Assembly: GCA_021793715.1 (NCBI GenBank)
Contig: JAJYSF010000068.1
Span: 1-5,986, forward strand
From: Actinomycetes bacterium
GTDB taxonomy: Bacteria > Actinomycetota > Actinomycetes > Actinomycetales > Microbacteriaceae
Direction of reading: 5' to 3'
Length of the DNA stretch: 5,986 nt
The translations under genes and the position numbers were made by a program. Positions 1-4,971 of this stretch are shown one piece after another. A model generated the notes under the pieces. That model was not told the origin of the DNA. It ran no database searches and saw nothing but the letters and a program-made list of their open reading frames with translations. Numbering within the stretch: the first letter of the stretch is position 1; every line of letters starts with the position of its first letter.

Positions 1-791
1 TCCGCTCGATGGTCGGCCGCGACCTCGCCGACGTGTTTCCGAAGCGCGAGGTGCCGATCGGCGACGTCGTGCTCGAGACGCGCGGCCTGAGCGGCACCGC
101 CTCCTTCGCGGACGTGTCGATCACGGCGCGTGCCGGAGAGATCGTCGGCTTGGCCGGCCTCGTCGGCGCAGGTCGCACCGAGGTCGCCCGCGCAATCTTC
201 GGCCTCGACCCGCTGGACGCGGGCGAGGTCCTGGTCGACGGCACGCGCGTGAACGTGGCGACGCCGCAGCGCGCCGTGCGCGCCGGCATCGCCTACGTGC
301 CCGAGGATCGCAAGCGCGACGGGATCGCCCCGCAGCTCAGCATCCGCGACAACATCGTCCTCGCCGCCCTGCAGCGACTGGACCGGTTCGGCTGGCTGAC
401 GCGGCGACGCGAGAACGAGGTCGCCCGGAATCAGGTTTCGACGCTCGGCGTCTCGCCGCCCGTCGTGGAGCGCGGCGTCTCGACGCTCAGCGGCGGCAAC
501 CAGCAGAAGGTCGTCCTCGGCAAGTGGCTCGCGATGGAGCCGCGCGTGCTCATCCTCGACGAGCCCACGCGCGGCGTCGACGTGGGCGCGAAGGCCGACA
601 TCCACAAGATCATCGGCGAGCTCGCGGCGCAGGGCGTGGCGATCATCATGATCTCCTCCGAGCTGCCGGAGGTGCTCGCCGTGAGCGACCGCATCTACGT
701 GCTCCACGAGGGGCGCGTCACCGCCGAATTCGACCGCGCCGACGCGACAGAGGAGATCGTGATGCAGGCCGCGACGGGAGAGAGCGCATGA
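1..791 (+). CDS. Sugar ABC transporter ATP-binding protein (RbsA/CUT2 type), C-terminal half, 5' end cut by window
   Basis: This is the cytoplasmic ATPase subunit that powers a CUT2-family sugar importer. Proteins of this family carry two nucleotide-binding domains in about 500 residues; only the second domain and part of the linker are here. The frame is open to the left edge, and the ATG at position 9 belongs to the conserved MVGR linker motif, so it is not the true start. Counting that Met as residue 1, the P-loop is GLVGAGRT (50-57), where the usual GKST is replaced by GRT as is normal for the second domain of RbsA-like proteins. PEDRKRDG lies at 98-105, the signature LSGGNQQK at 160-167, Walker B LILDEPT at 181-187, the D-loop GVDVG at 189-193, and ISSELPEVL replaces the switch histidine region at 215-223. 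The TGA stop overlaps the next ATG. The family call is firm; the substrate is unknown. Confidence 0.95.
   Translation, partial: RSMVGRDLADVFPKREVPIGDVVLETRGLSGTASFADVSITARAGEIVGLAGLVGAGRTEVARAIFGLDPLDAGEVLVDGTRVNVATPQRAVRAGIAYVPEDRKRDGIAPQLSIRDNIVLAALQRLDRFGWLTRRRENEVARNQVSTLGVSPPVVERGVSTLSGGNQQKVVLGKWLAMEPRVLILDEPTRGVDVGAKADIHKIIGELAAQGVAIIMISSELPEVLAVSDRIYVLHEGRVTAEFDRADATEEIVMQAATGESA
776..782 (+). promoter_or_regulatory. Ribosome binding site of the first permease
   Basis: GGGAGAG ends 5 bases before the ATG at 788, inside the last codons of the ATPase gene. It supports 788 as the start of the permease, rather than an ATG further upstream in the same open frame (for example 524), which would run through the middle of the ATPase gene. 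Confidence 0.7.
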
Positions 792-1777
792 CCATCACCC
801 CCACCACAGCAGGCCCGAGGGTCACGGAGGAACGCCGTTCCGGCCGCGCCATCGGCTGGATCGGCATGCCTGCGGGCATCGTCGTGCTGATCATCGTCGG
901 CAGCCTGCTCAACGACAAGTTCCTCACGGTCTCGAACTTGACGAACGTCCTGATCAACATGTCGATCGTCGGCGTGATCGTCGTCGGCATGACCTTCGTG
1001 TTCATCACGCGCGGGATGGCCGACCTGTCGGTCCCCGCGACCGTCGCCGTCGGCGGGATCCTGGTGCTCGCGCTGCAGCCCGTCATGGGCAGCATCGCGG
1101 CCGGCATCGTCGGGGTGCTCGTCGCGACCGCGGCCGGCCTGCTCAACGGATTCCTGATCGGCTATGCCGGGCTCAACCCCGTCATCACCACCCTCGCGAC
1201 CGGCACGATCGTGCTCGGCATCGCGCAGTCAGCGGTCGGCGGCGTCATCGTCTACGGCGACGACAAGGGGATCCAGGAGTTCCTCACTGGACGGATCTTC
1301 GGAACCGTCCCGGTCGTCGTGCTGATCTTCCTCGTGATCGCCGTGCTCGGCCACCTCGTTCTCTCGCGATCCGTGTGGGGTCGCTGGACGTACGCGGTCG
1401 GATCCAACCCGCACGCGACCCGGGCCAGCGCGGTCCCCGTGCGACTGACCCGCTCGGCGGCGTTCATCCTCACCGGATCGCTCGCCGGCTTCGCCGGGGT
1501 CCTGCTCGGGCTCACTCTGCAGACCGCGCGCCCCGGCATCGGCATCGGCTACGAGTTCGACGCGATCACCGCGGTCGTCGTCGGCGGCGTGAGCCTGCTC
1601 GGCGGCTTCGGCAGCATCCCGCGCGCGATCGGCGGCCTGCTGTTCGTGCAGCTGCTGACGAACATCCTCGTGCTGCAGGGTGTGCCGACCGAACCCCAGG
1701 GACTGATCAAGGGCGGCCTGATTGCGGGGGCAGTAGCCCTCGACGTGGCGCTGCGCCGACGAGGAGGACGACGATGA
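788..1777 (+). CDS. Sugar ABC transporter permease 1 (RbsC-like, BPD_transp_2 family)
   Basis: This is an integral membrane subunit of the importer, 329 residues long, a usual length for RbsC-like permeases. After a polar N-terminus of about 22 residues it shows the expected series of hydrophobic segments, roughly at 23-41, 57-75, 84-98, 102-125, 137-155, 173-193, 222-245, 258-270 and 283-297. The cytoplasmic coupling loop GRWTYAVGSNPHATRAS lies near 198-214, and the glycine-rich VVVGGVSLLGGFGS near 263-276 is typical of the family. The region matching the family's LDLSVG motif reads MADLSVPA (77-84), so its Leu and final Gly are not conserved. The start at 788 is chosen from the Shine-Dalgarno site and the ATGA overlap with the ATPase stop. 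A second, distinct permease follows, so the channel is probably a heterodimer. The family is secure; the transported substrate is not known. Confidence 0.95.
   Translation: MTITPTTAGPRVTEERRSGRAIGWIGMPAGIVVLIIVGSLLNDKFLTVSNLTNVLINMSIVGVIVVGMTFVFITRGMADLSVPATVAVGGILVLALQPVMGSIAAGIVGVLVATAAGLLNGFLIGYAGLNPVITTLATGTIVLGIAQSAVGGVIVYGDDKGIQEFLTGRIFGTVPVVVLIFLVIAVLGHLVLSRSVWGRWTYAVGSNPHATRASAVPVRLTRSAAFILTGSLAGFAGVLLGLTLQTARPGIGIGYEFDAITAVVVGGVSLLGGFGSIPRAIGGLLFVQLLTNILVLQGVPTEPQGLIKGGLIAGAVALDVALRRRGGRR
1761..1767 (+). promoter_or_regulatory. Ribosome binding site of the second permease
   Basis: GAGGAGG lies 6 bases before the ATG at 1774, within the Arg-rich 3' end of the first permease gene. It is a near-perfect Shine-Dalgarno sequence and fixes the start at 1774 instead of the longer open frame that begins inside the first permease gene. 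Confidence 0.8.
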
Positions 1778-2835
1778 ACCGCGTACAACGCTTCTTCGAC
1801 AGCACGACCTTCCTCGGGATCGTGCAGTACCGAGTGATCATCATCCTCGTGGCGACGTTCGTCCTCGCTGCGAGCCTCGTGCCCGGGTTCTTCGAGTTCC
1901 GCACGCTGAGCCTCAGCATCGACCGGGTCGCCACCCTCGGCATCGTCGCGGTCGGCCTGACCGTGGTGCTGATCGCCGGTCAGCTCGACCTGTCGGTCGG
2001 ATCCACTCTCGCGCTCTCGGGGATCGCCGCGATCGGGCTGCAGCCCACGCTCGGCACCACTGGTGCCGCGATCGCCGCGCTCCTGATCGGCATCGCGTGC
2101 GGCGCGGTCAACGGCTTCCTCGTGGTGGTGCTGAAGGTCAACTCGCTCGTCGCGACGCTCGCGTCGATGCTGATGTTCCGCGCCATCTGCCACACGATCA
2201 CCGATTCGCGACCGCTCAGCGGTGAGGATCCGCTCGTCGGCCTCGTGGTGACGCGCCCCGTCGCCGGCACGTTCAGCCCGCGTGCGCTGATCTTCTTCGT
2301 CGCCGTGATCCTGCTGGCGCTCTGGCTGCGCCGCACGGTCGCGGGCCGCAACCTGTTCGCCGTCGGCAGCAGCTCGGCCAGCGCCACCGCGAGCGGCATC
2401 CGCTCGAACGCCTACCTCTTCGGGGCGTTCGTGTTCAGCGGTGCGATGGCGGGCGCGGCGGGCATCATGCAGAGCCTCGCGGTCAACACCGGATCCCCGG
2501 TGTTCGGCGAGACGACCGCGCTCACGGGCATCGCCGCCGTCGTCATCGGCGGCACGCGGCTCGAGGGCGGGCGTGGATCGGCGCTGGGCACGCTCGGCGG
2601 CCTGCTCGTGCTCGCGTTCCTGACGACGTCGATGGAGTACCAGAGCATTCCGGCGTACATCCAGGACATCGTGACCGGCATCATCCTGCTGCTGCTCATC
2701 CTGCTCGACCGCTTCGTGTCGGGCAAGGCCCGGCGCGCCGAACCACTCGCGACCGTGATCCGCCGCTGGCTGCGATCACGACGCGACACCACAACCACCC
2801 AAGAAGGAATGGACGAAAGGACCCTCGCACCATGA
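1774..2835 (+). CDS. Sugar ABC transporter permease 2 (RbsC-like, BPD_transp_2 family)
   Basis: This is the second membrane subunit of the importer, 353 residues. It has the full family motif, AGQLDLSVGS at 68-77, with hydrophobic segments near 20-37, 53-69, 76-90, 97-120, 124-137, 169-185, 212-233, 250-260, 273-284 and 295-312. The coupling loop GRNLFAVGSSSASATASGI lies at 191-209 and the glycine-rich AVVIGGTRLEGGRGSA at 255-270. It overlaps the first permease by ATGA and ends in an ATGA overlap with the binding protein. After the last membrane helix there is a cytoplasmic tail of about 40 residues, very rich in Arg, ending DTTTTQEGMDERTLAP. The DNA for the last 12 residues or so also holds the ribosome binding region of the next gene. 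The sequence is clearly different from permease 1, so the pair is not a recent duplication. Substrate unknown. Confidence 0.95.
   Translation: MNRVQRFFDSTTFLGIVQYRVIIILVATFVLAASLVPGFFEFRTLSLSIDRVATLGIVAVGLTVVLIAGQLDLSVGSTLALSGIAAIGLQPTLGTTGAAIAALLIGIACGAVNGFLVVVLKVNSLVATLASMLMFRAICHTITDSRPLSGEDPLVGLVVTRPVAGTFSPRALIFFVAVILLALWLRRTVAGRNLFAVGSSSASATASGIRSNAYLFGAFVFSGAMAGAAGIMQSLAVNTGSPVFGETTALTGIAAVVIGGTRLEGGRGSALGTLGGLLVLAFLTTSMEYQSIPAYIQDIVTGIILLLLILLDRFVSGKARRAEPLATVIRRWLRSRRDTTTTQEGMDERTLAP
2815..2821 (+). promoter_or_regulatory. Ribosome binding site of the binding-protein gene
   Basis: GAAAGGA lies 10 bases before the ATG at 2832, a somewhat long but workable spacing. A second purine-rich stretch, AAGAAGGA at 2801-2808, is too far from this ATG. 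It precedes an ATG at 2809 that is in the permease 2 frame and not in the binding-protein frame. The 2832 start is also supported by the signal peptide that begins directly after it. Confidence 0.6.
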
Positions 2836-3809
2836 GAACCCCACAGCTGATCGGCAGCGCCGCCATCGGCGCCGCGCTCCTGCTCACCGTCGGTTGTGCC
2901 GGCGGAGACGCAGGCGGCGGCGACGCCGGCGCGGACGGCGAACTCGAGATCTGCTACATCACGGCAGCCGAATCGCACGCCTACGCCACGCCCGCCAACG
3001 AGGCCTTCCAGGCCGCCGCTGACGAGGCCGGCGTCAACGTCACCCTGCTGAGCCAGGACTTCGACGTGCAGACCGGAACGGAGCAGCTCAACACGTGCAT
3101 CGGGCGTAACCCGGACGGCATCGTGCTCTGGCCGCTCGACCCGCAGGCGTACGTGCCGGGCCTCGCGCAGGCGCAGGACGCCGACATCCCCGTCGTGCTC
3201 ATCAACACCCCGATGGGCGACGACGCGGACGGCTACTTTACGTCCTTCACCGGCCCCGACGTGTACGAAGAAGGCGTGCTCGCGGCCGATGCCATGAACG
3301 AGGAGCTCGGCGGCGAGGGCAACGTCGTGATCATCGCGGGCCAGGCCGGCAACGGCACCACGACCGGTCGCACGGACGGCTTCACGGAGCAGCTCGACGA
3401 GCTCGGCTCCGACATCGAGGTGCTCGACACCGTCAACGCCGACTTCGACCAGCAGAAGGCGCTCGAGATGAGCCGCGACCTCATCACGCGGTTCGGCGAC
3501 GACATCGACGGCGTCTACGCGAACGACGACACGATGGCGCGCGGCTTCATCGACGCGTGGACCGAGGCAGGCAACAGCCTCGACGAGATTCCCGCAATCG
3601 TGGGCATCAACGGCCAGAAGGACGCCTTCGAGGCGATCGAGGCCGGTCACTACACCGCGACGATCGTGCAGTCGCCCGTCGAGGACGGCAAGCTGGCCCT
3701 CGAGACGATCGTGAAGGCCGCGAACGGCGAGACGGTCGACGAGCGGCTGCCGATCCCGCTGACCGTCGTCACCGAGGAGAACGTGGCCGACGAAGAGCCC
3801 GTGATGTGA
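2832..3809 (+). CDS. Sugar-binding lipoprotein of the ABC transporter (RbsB-like, Peripla_BP_4 family)
   Basis: This is the extracellular solute-binding subunit, 325 residues, anchored to the membrane by a lipid. Residues 1-22 form a lipoprotein signal: a short basic start, a hydrophobic core, and the lipobox LTVGC with Cys22 as the acylated residue. A Gly/Ala/Asp linker follows (23-36). The mature domain begins ELEICYITAAESHAY. Two lobes of the periplasmic-binding fold can be followed: GIVLWPLDPQAY (96-107), IPVVLINTP (119-127), NVVIIAGQAGNGTTTGR (164-180), GVYANDDTMARG (227-238) and IVGINGQKDAFEAIEAG (256-272). By family analogy R180, N231/D232 and the GINGQKDA loop face the ligand. The mature protein is strongly acidic. 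C41 and C89 are its only cysteines beyond the lipidated one and could form a disulfide. It is last in the operon and is followed 18 bases later by a hairpin. The ligand is probably a monosaccharide or polyol, but this is inferred from family alone. Confidence 0.95.
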   Translation: MRTPQLIGSAAIGAALLLTVGCAGGDAGGGDAGADGELEICYITAAESHAYATPANEAFQAAADEAGVNVTLLSQDFDVQTGTEQLNTCIGRNPDGIVLWPLDPQAYVPGLAQAQDADIPVVLINTPMGDDADGYFTSFTGPDVYEEGVLAADAMNEELGGEGNVVIIAGQAGNGTTTGRTDGFTEQLDELGSDIEVLDTVNADFDQQKALEMSRDLITRFGDDIDGVYANDDTMARGFIDAWTEAGNSLDEIPAIVGINGQKDAFEAIEAGHYTATIVQSPVEDGKLALETIVKAANGETVDERLPIPLTVVTEENVADEEPVM

Positions 3810-3817
3810 TCGACTGA

Positions 3818-3914
3818 CGGATCCGCACGAATGCGGGGCGTGCCACTTCGGCCGCCCCGCATTCGCGTTTCTCGGGGCGATGCGGATCCGCTTGTGTGCC
3901 GTCTTGCGGATCCG
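3818..3914. repeat. Three CGGATCCG palindrome copies in the convergent intergenic region
   Basis: CGGATCCG occurs at 3818-3825, 3883-3890 and 3907-3914. The first extends to CGGATCCGCA (3818-3827) and the second and third to TGCGGATCCG (3881-3890, 3905-3914). The first is therefore an inverted repeat of the other two, and the second and third are direct repeats 24 bases apart. The first and second flank the terminator hairpin and could pair to make a longer outer stem. All lie between the stop codons of the binding-protein gene and the lacI-type gene. Function is not known. Confidence 0.6.
3828..3865 (+). terminator. Hairpin terminator of the transporter operon
   Basis: A perfect 13-base-pair stem is formed by CGAATGCGGGGCG (3828-3840) and CGCCCCGCATTCG (3853-3865). 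Inside it GCC (3842-3844) can pair with GGC (3850-3852) after a bulged T, leaving the loop ACTTC. It starts 18 bases after the binding-protein stop codon. Only a short T run (CGTTTCTC, 3866-3873) follows on the plus strand and there is none on the minus side, so it fits an actinobacterial terminator with a weak T tract that mainly serves the transporter operon. It may also block transcription arriving from the convergent regulator gene. Confidence 0.75.
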
Positions 3915-3929
3915 GGCGCTGCCCGCCGC

Positions 3930-4958
3930 TTACGCGCTGTCGCGGAGGACGAGCTCGGGGCGCAGCATGACGTGGTTGTTCTCGGGCTGCGCCGCGTCCT
4001 GGCGGAACAGCTCGCGGATCATGCGCACGGCCGTCGCGCCGAGCAGCTCGCGCGGCTGCCGGATCGTCGTCAGGCGGGGCGAGGAGACCTCGGCCCAGGC
4101 GATGTCGTCGTAGCCCACGACCGCGATGTCGTCGGGCACGCGCAGGCCCGCGCGCGTGAAGGCCTGGATCGCGCCGAGCGCGACCATGTCGTTCGCGCAG
4201 AGGATCGCCTCGGGGCGCCGCTCCACGCGACGATCCGCGATGAGCTCTCCCGCAGCGCGTCCCGCCTCGACCGTCCACGACTCGGCCTCGATGACGTCGA
4301 GCGAGACGCCGTCCGCCTCCGCGACCACTTCGAGAGCGCCATCGACGCGGTCGCGCACCTTCGGGGAGCGGTCCGGGTGACCGACGAACGCGATCCGTCG
4401 ATACCCCGCGTCGATGAGGTGCTGGGCGCCGATCCTGCCGCCGATACGGTCGTCCACGACGACGCTCCACGCGTTGGCGTGATGCTCGCCGACGCGGTCG
4501 ACGAAGACCGTCGGCACGCCGCGGTCGCGCAGCATCTGCAGGCTCGAGCTCTTCTCGTCGACCGGCGAGATGATGATGCCCTGCACCCGCTGCTGCACGA
4601 GCAGATCGAGGTTCTGGTTCTCACGGTCGGCGTCGTAGGCGCTGTTCGTGACGACCATGCCGAGGTCGAGTTCGCTGGCTGCCGCGTCGGCGCCGAGCAC
4701 GACGTCGACGAAGAAGGGGTTCGAGAGGTTGGCCGCGGCCATCCCGATCGTGCGAAGCCGGCCAGGGCGGTACTGCCGGGCGCGCTGCCGCGGCACGAAG
4801 TCGAGGTCGCGGATCGCGTCGAGCACGCGCTCGCGAGTGTCGGAGTTGACGTAGAACGGCCGATTGAGCACGTTGCTCACGGTGCCGGCCGAGACCCCGG
4901 CGCGCTCGGCCACGTCACGGATGGTGACTGTTCGCTGAGTTCGGCCGTCGCTGTTCAT
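3930..4958 (-). CDS. LacI-family transcriptional regulator
   Basis: This is a DNA-binding regulator, 342 residues from the ATG at 4958, the usual LacI/GalR length. The helix-turn-helix is at 12-32 (TIRDVAERAGVSAGTVSNVL), then a hinge region (55-71) and a sugar-binding core: SNPFFVDVVLGA (79-90), GIIISPVDE (127-135), GVPTVFVDR (147-155), YRRIAFVGHPD (186-196), AILCANDMVALGA (251-263), VVGYDDIAWA (280-289) and PRLTTIRQP (294-302). The core shares its fold with the binding protein next door and probably senses a related sugar. In the hinge, the family's usual ARxL reads ARQY (60-63). A GTG at 4967 in frame would add three residues, but it sits inside the likely -10 box and neither start has a Shine-Dalgarno site, so I prefer the ATG. 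It probably represses the transporter operon, but the operator there is outside the window. Confidence 0.93.
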   Translation of the reverse strand: MNSDGRTQRTVTIRDVAERAGVSAGTVSNVLNRPFYVNSDTRERVLDAIRDLDFVPRQRARQYRPGRLRTIGMAAANLSNPFFVDVVLGADAAASELDLGMVVTNSAYDADRENQNLDLLVQQRVQGIIISPVDEKSSSLQMLRDRGVPTVFVDRVGEHHANAWSVVVDDRIGGRIGAQHLIDAGYRRIAFVGHPDRSPKVRDRVDGALEVVAEADGVSLDVIEAESWTVEAGRAAGELIADRRVERRPEAILCANDMVALGAIQAFTRAGLRVPDDIAVVGYDDIAWAEVSSPRLTTIRQPRELLGATAVRMIRELFRQDAAQPENNHVMLRPELVLRDSA

Positions 4959-4961
4959 TGA
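4953..4961. promoter_or_regulatory. Short palindrome overlapping the regulator start codon
   Basis: TTCATTGAA is a perfect 4+1+4 inverted repeat that covers the ATG of the lacI-type gene. Its position would suit autorepression. It lacks the central CG common in LacI-family operators and is short enough to arise by chance, so this is a weak call. Confidence 0.15.
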
Positions 4962-4965
4962 AACC

Positions 4966-4971
4966 ACGCTA
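4966..4971 (-). promoter_or_regulatory. Candidate -10 box for the LacI-family gene (leaderless mRNA)
   Basis: On the minus strand TAGCGT fits the actinobacterial TANNNT -10 pattern and ends 7 bases before the ATG at 4958. A transcript starting the usual distance downstream would begin at or beside the A of the start codon, giving a leaderless mRNA. This agrees with the absence of a Shine-Dalgarno sequence. No good -35 box is seen at the expected distance (near 4989-4995), which lies next to the insertion-sequence side. Confidence 0.4.

Noticed and set aside
524..787. Extension of permease 1 upstream to 524
   Set aside because: The added residues are an Arg/Ala/Gly-rich out-of-frame reading of the ATPase gene. 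The real start at 788 has a good ribosome binding site and the ATGA overlap.
1375..1773. Extension of permease 2 upstream to 1375
   Set aside because: It overlaps permease 1 in another frame and gives Arg-rich nonsense; GAGGAGG before 1774 sets the start.
1549..2193. Minus-strand open frame (214 codons) across the two permeases
   Set aside because: The composition is dominated by Arg, Glu, Asp and His with no motif; it is the antisense reading of membrane-protein codons.
2412..3650. Long open frame on the minus strand (412 codons) opposite permease 2 and the binding protein
   Set aside because: It is antisense to two clear genes. The translation is rich in His, Arg, Val and Asp with no recognisable domain, as expected from the opposite strand of GC-rich coding DNA.
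3831..4961. Long open frame on the plus strand (376 codons) opposite the LacI-type gene
   Set aside because: It is a low-complexity Arg/Asp/Val/His-rich shadow of the LacI-family gene, whose own frame has full-length family motifs.
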